Shown here: positions 33,107 through 42,690 of the stretch, in pieces
How the letters are laid out: each line of letters opens with the position of its first letter
Position numbering within the stretch: the stretch's first letter is position 1
From: Melieria omissa
Taxonomy: Eukaryota > Arthropoda > Insecta > Diptera > Ulidiidae
DNA: 64,000 nt
Assembly: GCA_963971225.1 (NCBI GenBank)
Contig: OZ020270.1
Location: 66,222,932 to 66,286,931, forward strand
Direction: 5' to 3'
Notes under the pieces: generated by a model
The model's database searches: none
What the model saw: only the letters and a program-made list of their open reading frames with translations
Told to the model about the DNA's origin: nothing
Translations under genes and position numbers: made by a program

Positions 33107-33195
33107 GCTGCTGGGCTGTCGTTTCAGCTGTGAGACAAGGACGGTGGGGCGGCAGATTGTGGGGATCAGCTCACGCCCCTTTGGGCTGACCCGTT

Positions 33196-34797
33196 TCAGT
33201 TTAACGGCTCCTCGTCCTCAGCCCTACGCTTGTTGGCTGAGGCTCGATTGTCAGTACTCCTCGCTTCAGGCGATTGCGATCGAGAACGGGAACGCCTCTT
33301 TCGTTGGCGGCAGTCTCGTGATATGTGGCCCTGCTTGCCACATACCCAGCAAACAATTTTAGAGGAGACCACCCGTGGCCTGTCCGGTGGCTCAGAGCTT
33401 ATGGCCTGGATCGTAATGTCGTTGTCCAGCTGGATCTGGCGTATCCTTGCAGGTGCATACCGAGTGCTCCCAATCCATGTCGCCTCATATGTCATCGCGC
33501 TGGTCACCGTCTCCTTAAATGTCGGCTTGCCCATCATCAACGCACTGCGACGTGCCTCCGGGTCATGAAGACCTTCAATAAACGCCTCTATCTTCATCCT
33601 TTCGAGATCATCAGCGCCGAAGGACGGGTAGCACAGCTGCACGAGCCGCTCAATGTCTGCTGCATATGTCTGCAGCGCCTCGTTGAATCTTTGCCTGCGG
33701 TTCTTCAGCTCACAGTAGTACAGCGTTCTGTTGTACTCGTCGCTGTATTTTGCTGCCAGCGCCTTTATGACGGTCTCGTACTCACTTCATAGACATTCTG
33801 GAACTGATTTTATTACCTTAGCCGCAGCACCTTTAAGAGCCAGCGCCAATCTCCGACCTTTCCTTACATCGGTCCACTGATTTTCCAGAGCAGCCAGGTC
33901 GAATTGCAGCTTGAATGTATCGAACGGCGTAGTCCCATCATAAGTAGGCACTTCCGCTCTGGTGGCAACACTTTCCGGAACCGGCGGCAACCATTCTCGC
34001 GGCTGTACCTCCCTAAGCCGCTCGTCCATTTTTCTGTTTATCGAGTCTTCCAGACTATCAACTCGTTTGTTCAGGGAATCATCAAGACCGTCAACACCTT
34101 TGTTCAGGGAATCATCCAGGTCGCCAACTCGTTTGTTCAGGGCATCATCCAGGTCGTCGACTCGTTTATCCAAGTGCTCTACCCGCGTCACCAGGTGCTC
34201 GACTTTCCCATTAATCCTGTCTGAGATTTCATCCACTTTCTGCTCCAAACGCGCAGAATTTTCCTGAAGCTTGACTTCCCTTCGCTCTGCCACTTGCGCC
34301 GATATTTCCTGGGTCGCCGTTTCCATTTTCGCTGACATCTGCGCCGACATTTCACGATTTGCAGTCTCGACTTTTGCCGAAATTTCGAGATTCGTAGTTT
34401 CCAGCTTCGCTGCCATTTCTCGATTCGTAGTTTCCAGCTTCGCTGCCATTTCTCGATTCGTAGTTTCCATCTTCGCTGCCATTTCTCGATTCGCTGTTTC
34501 CATTTGCGCCGACATGCCTTTGAGTGCAGCCATTAGTTGGCTCATGTCCAACGCTTGTATTGGTGCAGCCGCTGCAGCTGTACTCTGTAGCGAAGCAGCA
34601 CCAGCAGGCGACTCCTCCACCTTGGCCGACGCCTCCAGTTCTTGCGTTCCGAACTCGTGCACAGTCCAATCGACGCCTCGTGCCTCACATGCTTCTCGCA
34701 AGCGCAACTGCAACTCCACCAGCCAGCAGTCGGCAAATTGCAGGCAGCCAGTTCCTTCTTCAGCTGGCTTCACCTTCAGCAGCTCGAGTTTAACCAT
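33196..34797 (-). pseudogene. gypsy A gag with coiled-coil repeats and zinc knuckle
   Basis: Starts at ATG 34797 (MVKLELLKV). The N-terminal half is a predicted long coiled coil built from 11-residue repeats like METTNREMAAK (34520-34330), followed by a 12-residue series LNKRVDDLDDS (34180-34040). A capsid-like region follows, then one zinc knuckle CWVCGKQGHISRDC (33355-33310) and an Arg/Ser-rich tail. One in-frame TGA at 33787-33789 replaces what is an arginine codon in copy B. Otherwise open for about 534 codons. Confidence 0.9.
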
Positions 34798-34866
34798 GTC
34801 CGCACTTTTATAATTTTATTTATTTAGTTATTTTCAATTTTCCACAATCCCATTTCTGACACCAAA

Positions 34867-35309
34867 TGTTACGAATACTAGTTCTAGTGGGCTGTTACGT
34901 ATCACTGGATTGTGCAATTGGAAAATGAAACAACTTTCTTTATTCGAACGCAGCCAATTAAAAACCAACAGTCACTTAATTATTCACAGTTTACACTTTA
35001 CTGTTCGTACACTTAAGTATTTGCTTAATTACTCCGTGTGGCAACTTCACTTGTCAAAACTAGACTGACTCGCTACGCCGCATCCGGCTGCCTTTTAGCT
35101 GCCAGGCCATCGCGCAGATCGTTCCCGCACATTCCGGAGTGGACTAAAAGTTTCCATCATTGCCAGGTTGGACTAAAAGTTATTATCGCGGCCGTCGTTG
35201 CCAGATTGGACTAAAAGTTACCATCGCGGCCGTCATTGCCAGATTGGATATAGCACGGCACGTAGCGGCAGGGTTGCTTTGCACAGCGACAGACTGTCTT
35301 ATCGTTACA
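34867..35309 (-). repeat. 5' LTR of gypsy A
   Basis: 443 bp with TG...CA ends; the partner of 29158-29604. Small differences include loss of a few bases in the U3 repeats and CGTTACA versus CGTTGCA at the end. Confidence 0.95.
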
Positions 35310-35501
35310 ATATCTTAAGACTTATAAAGAAAAAACTGGTTGAAAAAACCCGAATACACACAAACTTTACACGGCTGTAACTTGTAAAAGGCAACTAACT
35401 TTGCAAAACCCAGGGTTTTGTTACTCTATAAGAGTACTATCGATTAGTCTTGGTCGGTTCCGGGTTAGATTCCATGACCCCAAAATTGTCGCACAGTGTA
35501 A

Positions 35502-36149
35502 TTGACCGCAAAGACTAGAAGTAAAAAAAAGTATTGTTAAAAAATGATTTGTATTGTGCAACTAGTTCGGTGGCAAACGGCAATTTTATTAAGTGTTATA
35601 TTAAACAGTCCGTTTTGAAGGAATGAACTACCGACCAGCTTGCTCATGAGAGGTTTTACAAATTTTTTTTCAAAATAAGTATTACGTGTGTTCTAAAGTA
35701 AAATCGGCTTAAGAAATAGGACATTTTGTGGCCATTTTTATGCGACCTACCACGTTGGAAATGTAAATTTTTCCTGATTTTCAGTGAAAATTTCATGATA
35801 TTTAAAGTAGCCGTGAAAGTATGTTTATGTCATCGGCTTATGGTGATGATTGCTTATTCCGTGGCAGAGTTCATGGGTTGTGAGAATATCATTTATGGCC
35901 AGTTGTCTAACTGAAATCCGTGATCACCGCAGATTCCATCAAAATTGTGCGTGAGCAAAATCTTTATTGAAATTTTTGAAATTGAATTTAAGCATCCCAA
36001 CAACACAAATTTATCGAATTTTAACTCAATATTTGGCGATCGAAAAGTGTGTTTGTTCTACACAAGTAGACTGACACCATCCCATCGATAGGAATTTGTG
36101 TTCGTCTAATTTGGCAGCGTACGACATTCACTTTTCAGCAAAATTGCAT
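35502..36149. other. unassigned AT-rich sequence
   Basis: No gene or clear repeat seen. It may contain decayed mariner sequence leading into 36150. Confidence 0.4.
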
Positions 36150-36312
36150 TTGCCGATGAAAGGGAAGCGTTTTGATTACGTTTGAGCCATCCAAACGGCT
36201 TGTACTGACATCCTGAAAGGCATCCCGGCTAACGATCTAAAACACTCATCAGACATGCTTTTAGACCGTTTTTGTATTGAATCCGAAGGGGCCTATTTTG
36301 ACCAGAACCAGA
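36150..36312 (+). pseudogene. mariner transposase C-terminal relic
   Basis: One frame reads KGKRFDYV, a stop, then AIQTACTDILKGIPANDLKH and LLDRFCIESEGAYFDQ, matching the C-terminal tail of mariner transposases (KGKRF...YFE pattern). No catalytic residues or ends remain. Confidence 0.6.
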
Positions 36313-36488
36313 TCGGTTCTGCCTAAAAAAGGTGTTTTTATTTTTTTAAATTGTTTAAAGGTGAAACCCCCTTATTGCTAGTCTGGCAATGTGTATAGCC
36401 TGCACAGTGATTAAAATTGTTGACTAATGACAGGCTATGTACCAGGGCATTTTTTAAGTAATACGAACGTGGCCAAATGGCCACGTAG

Positions 36489-36572
36489 TAGGTTAGGTTA
36501 GGTTGCGGTGGCTGCCTCTATAAGAGTAACACTCGGAGCCCTGAAAGGCCCATTGTGATACCACATATTTCA
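36489..36572 (-). other. isolated LOA-like 3' module
   Basis: On the minus strand: TATCACAATGGGCC, GGCTCCGAGTGTTAC and a CCTAACCTAACCTA terminus, the same layout as 16190-16287. Probably a severely 5'-truncated insertion. Confidence 0.65.
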
Positions 36573-36639
36573 CCCGTTTTTGAACTGTGTATGCAACACT
36601 GTTTTGCCACAGCACACATTTCAAGCGGATGGGAAAGGG

Positions 36640-36882
36640 GGGGGGAGGGGACCTACAGTTTAACGCCGAATCCGAACGGCGAATGGTAGTTTTTCGTTCA
36701 CACTTAGAGGTTTTGCCATTGCCTGCAAAGAGCGCACTTGTTCAATTCTTGTAATTCTCATTCCCTTCATGTGGATAGCGATAGAAGTGGACGAGTTGTT
36801 CACCAGCCCGAGCCAGGAATCGGACCTGGAGCCTTTGGTATGAGAAGCTAGCGCGCTACCCGCTTGACTATCGAGGCCAGCA
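36640..36882 (-). mobile_element. tRNA-derived SINE, family 2
   Basis: On the minus strand the head starts near 36882 (GCCTCGATAGTCAAGCGGGT, A-box like) with a B-box-like GGTCCGATTCC at 36814-36824. The body contains CCGTTCGGATTCGGCG and AAACTGTAGGTCCCCT, matching the middle of SINE family 1. It ends in a C/T-run. The head differs from family 1, so it is a different tRNA-derived family with a shared body. Confidence 0.7.
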
Positions 36883-37377
36883 AAACGTAGTAGTCTGCCG
36901 TGGCAACGTAGTAATTATAATCTGGCCACAACCAATTTTTGATTTGCGTGAACAACACCCAACTGAAATAATGTCAGAAATTTTCTGAACATATATGATT
37001 TCCCCAAAATGTAAAAAAATATATATGTAACTTGCTGATTCGAATGAAGTTTTTTGGTGCAAATCAGTTCAGTTCATCAAATATACTGTCATTGAGGAAT
37101 TTATATGGAAAACAAGGCGAATTCATACAGGTGATAGCGTAAGGGCAGCAACAAAATTTCAATGTATTTTGTTTTTGTTTTCTGGGTTTAGATTGTCAAA
37201 ATCAGCCAATCAGAACAAAGCTTGCTTTTTCACTTTTAAACTGTCACAGTTGTACACAGGCATTTTGACAATTTAGACCTTTTCCACCACAAAAAAAATC
37301 AAATTAGCTTATTCAACGTTATTACCTGGCAAGAATTCGCCTTGTATGGAAAAAAACGTACGCACGACTTATAGTAT
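36883..37377. other. unassigned spacer
   Basis: AT-rich, no recognised gene or repeat. Confidence 0.45.
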
Positions 37378-38140
37378 TGATACGATGAGAAATTTTGTGC
37401 CGCACTGTACAGGAATGTTTTTCTCCGCACGAATATTTTCCAATCATACTTTTAGGCATGCACTGTGAAGTACAGCAAAACTGTTATAAATTCGCTTGGT
37501 ATAGTCCGATATGGCAATGATGGTTCTCGAAGAAATGGGCTGTGCGAGAATGGTCGAGCGCTTTCCAATTAGAAGTTGCAAGAAACTTCGGCGCCATAAA
37601 AAAGCTGGTATAAGAAAACTGGTATAAAAGCAGCAGTGTGCAGCGCAATGAGTCGAGTCTGTGTTGAGCAAGCAAAGTGGTAACAAGTGTAGATACAAGC
37701 GAAGTGTAAATCTGTAAATAAAGTGATTGTTTATTTTTGCTGAGTAATTGAAGTTGTTTTATTTTCAAAACCAATCCAAACGAACCTGTGAAGTAATTTT
37801 CGTAACATTTGGTGTCAGAAGTTCGGATTGGGTTACTGAAGATAAACAAAATAAAATTATAAAAATGCAGACATGGTTAAACTCGAGCTGCTGAAGGTGG
37901 ACCAGCTGAAGAAGGAGCTGGCTGCCTGAAATTTGCCGACTGCGGCGGGAAGGTGGAGTTGCAGCTGCGCTTGCGAGAGGCGTGTGAATCACGAGGCATC
38001 GATTGGGCTGCACACGAGTTCGGAACGCAGGAACAAGAGGCGGGCGTCGGCCAAAGTGGAGGAATCACCTGCGGGTGCTGCGTCAGTACAAAGTACGGCT
38101 GCAGCGGCTGCGCCACCACAAGCAATCGACATGAAATCCA
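37378..38140 (+). mobile_element. gypsy C fragment: 5' LTR and gag start
   Basis: LTR 37378-37807 (TG...CA, related to the LTR of copy B), then a primer site TGGTGTCAGAAGTTCGG at about 37810, then gag from ATG 37873. The gag start parallels copy A (VKLELLKV) but has a frameshift and early stop near 37927. Homology ends about 38135-38140, where it is fused to a DD41D transposase. Everything downstream of early gag is missing. Confidence 0.85.
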
Positions 38141-38965
38141 GGTTTGTCGATTCCTCGTCGTTCTTTGGAATAGGGCATTCCAAAAACGTCATTACACCGT
38201 ATTTTGCATAAAGACTTTGGTCTTAAGGATTATAAAGTTCAGTTAACATAAGAACTCAAGTCGACCGATCATCAACAACGTCGTGTCTTTGCTGATTTGG
38301 TCCTTGAAATGCATGAAAATGATCCGGCATTCCATCGAAAAATCATCTTGACTGATGAGGCCCATTTCCACCTCGGTGGTTACGTCAACAAGCAAAATTG
38401 TCGCATTTGGGGCTCGGAAAACCCAAGAGTTATTGTTGAGAAGCGTTTCCATCCTAAACGTGTGACTGTTTGGTGCGGTTTATGGTCCGGCGGGGTCATT
38501 GGACCTTACTTTTTCGAAAATGAGGTTGGATCAGCAGTTACGGTGAATGGATTGCGCTATCGAAAGATGATGAATGATTTTTTATGGACGGAGTTGGATG
38601 GTATTGATCTAGACAACGTTTACTTTCAACAAGACGGCGCTACGTGCCACACAAGCAACGAAACCATTGCTCCTTTACGGGAAAAGTTTCCGGACCGTGT
38701 TATCTCTGGAAGAGGTGATCACAATTGGCCACCGAGATCTTGTGATTTAACACCTTGCGACTTCTTCCTTTGGGGCCACGTGAAAGATAAGGTGTATGCC
38801 AACAGCCCAGCGTCGATTCAAGACCTCAAATATAGAATTCGTGAGGCTATCGAGGACATAGGGCAGCCACTTTGCGATTTGGTTAAGGAAAATTTCATGA
38901 AAAGGATATTGTCCTGTAAGCGTGGTCGTGGTAGCCATTTGGCTGATGTTGTTTTTCATTGTTAA
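38141..38965 (+). pseudogene. DD41D mariner-type transposase, C-terminal two-thirds
   Basis: Homology begins near 38145 (SIPRRSLE, then LGIGHSK across a frame break) and continues in a 222-codon open frame from 38297. Catalytic residues are visible: ILTDEAHFHL (first D), FQQDGATCHTS (second D), and LTPCDFFLWG with its D exactly 41 residues later. The C-terminus has RGRGSHLADVVFHC. The DNA-binding domain is missing, so it is the complement of the fragment at 24678-24992. One stop near 38248 (VQLT-stop-ELK). Confidence 0.9.
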
Positions 38966-39029
38966 CGGCATACCTTCCTCTTTATTATGAAATACACATC
39001 CGATCATTTATCTCAAGAAATGGCATTTT

Positions 39030-39970
39030 TCTTTGAATACCAAAATAACACCTCCACCACCTTGTACACCTGTACAAGGTAAAATCCGGTGCTCGGTAAC
39101 GCGAAGGAACTCTGCTAAAGCTGGCCTAGGGTCATATACAGCTTTATCTACTCCATTCAGTGCCACAAACATTCTCGAGTTTATGGTCTGATCTGAAGTT
39201 GACAGTCGGTGGTTCGATTTAATTGGATTATAATGAGAAATCACTTTTTTAACGGTCATGGAGTGAGGTGACGTGATCAGTAATGAACACAACAGTTTTT
39301 GCAAGATTCCACATGTCACTGGTATCAGCCGAAGCAGTTTATGAGTCATTTTTGCACCTTCGTCTGGAGTGTCGAGATCTCTGATTTCTTGGATTGCTGG
39401 TCAACAATCGCATATATGCGACGAAAACTCAGAAACTTTTTCTTCTTGCGACGATATATTTCATGTCTTTGTTCTGACGATCAACACGTCCATCAATTTG
39501 TAAAGACACGCTATGATTTGAGAGTTTCCCCAATTTTGTTCATTTCTAACTGTCCCACGATGTGAAGCATTTCAGCATAAACCACTGGATCTCTATAATG
39601 AAGACTTGACGCGGTAGATTGAAAATCGTCAAGTTGAACATCCCAGTTATTTGCATCATTTAGTTGTGTTTGTATTGATTTTGCGCGTATTGTTGCAAGC
39701 GAACGAGCAGGCCACGATCGAGCTGTGGGTGTTTCCAACAAAGAATCATTGTAGACATCCAGGCATAATGAAATTAGATCATTCACAACAGCCGCACGAT
39801 GTTTTTTCAGAGTATTGACCCATTGATGTTTTTCGGACTTATGCTTCTATAATTCAGTCGACTTTTAAACTTCTGCTGCAATGGAGTAAACACTAAACTC
39901 AATGTGATCGACAATTCTCTTCAATTTTGTTCCCCGTCAACTCGAATTCCTTCAGCAAGAGAGACTGTTT
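39030..39970 (-). pseudogene. hAT-superfamily-like transposase relic, C-terminal part
   Basis: Minus-strand pieces: LISLCLDVYNDSLLE and NWDVQLDDFQSTAS, HYRDPVVYAEMLHIVGQLE (39786-39511), FRRIYAIVDQQSKKSEIS near 39380, and a C-terminal SPHSMTVKKVISHYNPIKSN with YDPRPALAEFL (39349-39008). The last block resembles the hAT dimerisation region. Several frameshifts and stops. The excision scar at 39972 and the left duplication breakpoint (39647) lie at and in this relic. Family assignment is moderately sure. Confidence 0.6.
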
Positions 39971-40073
39971 CTATGATAATTAAAAAAAAATTGAAACAAA
40001 TGGAATCGCCACGGTGCAAACGAATTTTTTTTTTTGTAAATTTAGCTTAAGATTTATAGTACTTAATATTATA

Positions 40074-40404
40074 CTTGACAGCCGCCGTGGCTCAGTTGGT
40101 TAGTGCATTGGACCGCGAGTCAAAGGCAGCAAACCGCAGGTTCAAATACTGCCCGTAATAACACCTAAAAAAAATAACGGGAAAACTCGTTTTCTCTTTC
40201 GGCGGCTGTCCTCTCAGCAGGAAATGGCAAACCTCTGAGAGTAAAATTGCCTATGATAAAGCTCCCAACCTGCCGTTCGGAACCGGCATAAAACTGTAGG
40301 TCCCTTCTACCCGCGTACAAATTCACATGCACAACACGGGTGGTTGCGGGAAGCTAGGCCTTAGTCTCGCGTAAGCGGGCTGTCGTGCCATTCAATTATT
40401 ATTA
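40074..40404 (+). mobile_element. SINE family 1, copy in unit 1, tail interrupted
   Basis: Head GCCGCCGTGGCTCAGTTGGT with B-box GGTTCAAATAC. The AT-rich tail is interrupted by two later insertions (40405-40868 and 40877-42099). Only after skipping both does the 11-bp target duplication TTAATATTATA appear: 40063-40073 and 42102-42112. Confidence 0.9.
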
Positions 40405-40868
40405 CAGTAGCGACTCGGTAAAAGCAACCGATTAATGACAGGGGCAGTAGCAACTACCGAGTTTATTGCAATTATCGAGTCTAAATTTTTGTATGAAAAT
40501 TTGCAAATTTCACAAAGTTTTATAAGGGTGTCATTAGAATTCATTATTATTTTATTCATATTTTGTTGTATTACAAAAAAAAAAGAACTTAAACTAATCA
40601 CATTCATTGTGTTTAAGAAAAATCAAACAGAAACAAGAACTCCAAACATTTCTTAAAAGTTTACTGATTTAAACAAACTAGAGAGAGATACGGGACATCA
40701 ACTGACACTCTACTCCACAAAAAGAAAATAAGACGAAGAAAAAGTTGCGATTATTGAGGTTTTTTCGGCAGCAGTTGCTTTTACTGAGTCTATAATGTAT
40801 AAAATTCGGTGGTTGCGATAATCGAGGAGTTGCGCAAATCGAGGGTTGCTTTTACCGAGTCGCTACTG
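40405..40868. mobile_element. 464-bp pogo-like MITE (unit 1)
   Basis: Perfect inverted ends CAGTAGCGACTCGGTAAAAG... of 25 bp and TA on both sides. The ends and TA target fit Tc1/mariner superfamily pogo-type MITEs. Noncoding interior. Copy in unit 2 at 47346-47809. Confidence 0.85.
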
Positions 40869-40876
40869 TATTATTA

Positions 40877-42099
40877 GGGTAAAAGGTTCGGTTGTGGGCA
40901 TAGTTCATTTGTGGGTACCCCTTCGTATCTCTTGATAGAAAGCAGGCTGGGTTTTTTTGACTAAGGCCATTTGTTCATTATGGAACCACGATCTTTTTGT
41001 GCCAAATACTGAGTCGAAGACACGCCTGCTTTGTGCTGGGACCATATATATCTTTCTGTGCTTAAAAAATAAGACACACATTTTTTTACACATTTTAAAT
41101 GGTGTAATAAATCGAAGTGAATCCATCGAGAAGGCAAGTAAATTGCATTTTTATTTAGTTAATTTATTTTACTTTGTGATCCAATATTGATTACAACCAA
41201 TATGTTTACCCCGAACAAATTTTTCACTACTTCTCAAAATGGCTGCCAAATTCGGTTGTGGGCACCGCAATTAGTTCGGTTGTGGGCACCCGTCTTTTAG
41301 TGATTTTGTAAGTTTTGGTAAGTTATTTCATCAAAAATGGTCTTTTAACGCATTTTTTTGTTGTTTTAGCTATATCTTCCGAGGGTAAATAACAAAAATC
41401 CTCCGATATTTTTTTAATGTGTTGGATGTAATTTAACATTGTTCTGTAGATAAGCTAACCACAAAATCGACTGCCGCAGCGTATGCGATTTCCCAAACAA
41501 ATCTCCAACGCTACAAAAAGAAGGTGGAAGAAAATTTCGGAGACATCAAAGCTGTCGACGGTGGTGTTTTCTTCTTTTTCTTCTTTTCGTGGATGTTATC
41601 GAATCAGGTTGACTGGTGTTTTCCACCTTCTTCACGTCACAGCGCTTGAAGAGTGTTGATTAATTAGGTTGAATTTCATTTTACTTTAGGTCTTCTTGAC
41701 AGCCCAGGAGAATGACTTGGTCACTTACATTTTGAAATGCCCGTCCATCTAAAATGTGCCCACATGCGTACCAGCTACTTCACATGCGTGCATTGTGCTT
41801 CAAATAATTAAAACTTAATATTTTTCTATATTCGTGTTGGTTTTTCTTAATATTTCCCCGTTTCCAGCAGATTTTCCAAGGGTGCCCACAACCGAACCAA
41901 AAAAAAATTTTTGTTAAAAATGACTACTTTACAAAATAAAAAAAAAATTTTCTATTTGACGGAATCGATTTACTTTTGTCATTACTTGTTAGCTAAGGTT
42001 TCTAGCTTTCCATAGATGTCCATATGTCCGATTAAGAAGTACTTGGTAAAAAGTTATGAGCCAAAAACAAAAAGGTGCCCACAACCGGACCCATTCCCC
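40877..42099 (+). mobile_element. TIR element with GGTTGTGGGCAC repeats, pogo-like remnants (unit 1)
   Basis: Ends GGGTAAAAGGTTCGGTTGTG at 40877 and a diverged complement ending 42099, with TA on both sides. TCGGTTGTGGGCA recurs near 40887, 41255 and 41277 and inverted near 41883 and 42075. A coding-like stretch near 41450-41545 (TTKSTAAAYAISQTNLQRYK) and VFLTAQENDLVTYILKCPSI near 41688 resemble the pipsqueak-type HTH and following region of pogo-like transposases. The first is preceded by an acceptor-like TTCTGTAG. Non-autonomous. Confidence 0.7.
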
Positions 42100-42132
42100 T
42101 ATTAATATTATATTTGAAACAAACACTTTTAA

Positions 42133-42209
42133 CCCTGGAAGTGCATCGAATCGACAAACATATGGCATACTCTTTGAATAGGGCCAAAAATAACGATGCA
42201 CTTCCAGGG
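42133..42209. mobile_element. 77-bp piggyBac-like MITE (unit 1)
   Basis: CCCTGGAAGTGCATCG at 42133-42148 and its complement ending at 42209 are flanked by TTAA on both sides (42129-42132, 42210-42213). TTAA duplication plus CCCT ends are hallmarks of piggyBac-type elements. It is unusually short. Copy in unit 2 at 49074-49150. Confidence 0.75.
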
Positions 42210-42348
42210 TTAAAAAAATGTCTGGTCATTTTTTTTGCTCAACATATTTGTCCAGATTTCATTCACCATACGTTAAGTGCTCCAATTTGCTCAAAACTAA
42301 TGTTCCGCGTTCACGCGTATAAATGTCTTACATCTCTTATTAACATAT

Positions 42349-42480
42349 CGCACACGCACTACAAAAGTGACACAACTTTTCATTTACGGGTTTAGGTGTT
42401 AATATTATGCACAATGCATACATCAACCAATCAGCAAAAGCTCAGTATATTTTGTTGTTGTTAACTGTTACTGCACATTA
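42349..42480 (-). mobile_element. fragment of the GCACTACAAAAGTGACAC element
   Basis: Matches the inverted complement of about 21175-21350 inside the hAT-like element, including the terminal repeat. Only one end is present. Copy in unit 2 at 49290-49421. Confidence 0.7.
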
Positions 42481-42489
42481 TGAAAGTCG

Positions 42490-42690
42490 AAACTCTTAGC
42501 CTAGGCGTATACGCACACGCAGGCCGCACACGCAGCACAGCTCAGCGTAGTTCAATTTTTTGTAAATAATGCAGTACCATATGACAGCATATACAGCGAC
42601 ATAGTCGCGTGCGGCGGAGAGACTTGCCTGCGCACAACTGCGCACAGTGTTGCGAGTAGTGACAAAAATGTCAAAATGCAACTGCATAAG
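42490..42690. mobile_element. element N without hairpin insert (unit 1)
   Basis: Starts CTTAGCCTAGGCGTATACGC; matches the inverted complement of 56513-56882, except that the hairpin at 56531-56735 is absent. It gives the empty-site version. Copy in unit 2 at 49431-49631. Confidence 0.75.

Larger units (their letters stand above)
29158..35309 (-). mobile_element. Ty3/gypsy retrotransposon A, near full length, inactive
   Basis: Two LTRs (29158-29604 and 34867-35309) flank gag and pol on the minus strand. The insertion duplicated ATAT (29154-29157, 35310-35313). Next to the 5' LTR is a primer-binding site TGGTGTCAGAAATGGG on the minus strand, likely for a tRNA-Leu as in mdg3-like elements. A purine tract AGTGGTGGGCAG precedes the 3' LTR. 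No env gene. Nonsense and frameshift lesions in gag, protease/RT boundary and integrase make it inactive. The LTRs differ at about a dozen sites by eye, so it is not brand new. Confidence 0.95.
27390..35498. mobile_element. foldback element with ~0.5-kb arms
   Basis: Left arm 27390-27904 is the inverted complement of 28815-29157 plus 35310-35498; the right arm is split by a gypsy insertion. Ends are CACTGTGCGACA, with TAA on both sides (27387-27389, 35499-35501), a 3-bp duplication that would fit a PIF/Harbinger-type element. The central 0.9 kb contains fragments of other elements. No transposase was recognised. Confidence 0.75.

Noticed and set aside
30626..33568. Long plus-strand open frames opposite gypsy A
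   Set aside because: They are antisense shadows of gag and pol in GC-richer coding DNA; no domain is visible.
34330..34530. CRISPR-like regularly spaced repeats
   Set aside because: The units are contiguous 33-bp repeats without spacers and encode an 11-residue coiled-coil series in gag; the genome is eukaryotic.
40079..40160. A tRNA gene on the plus strand
   Set aside because: A and B boxes are present, but it repeats with a shared body, AT-rich tail and target duplications, so it is a SINE head and not a functional tRNA.
40392..41190. Small proteins repeated exactly at 47333-48131
   Set aside because: Their identity comes from the tandem duplication; they lie inside noncoding MITEs and have no domain.
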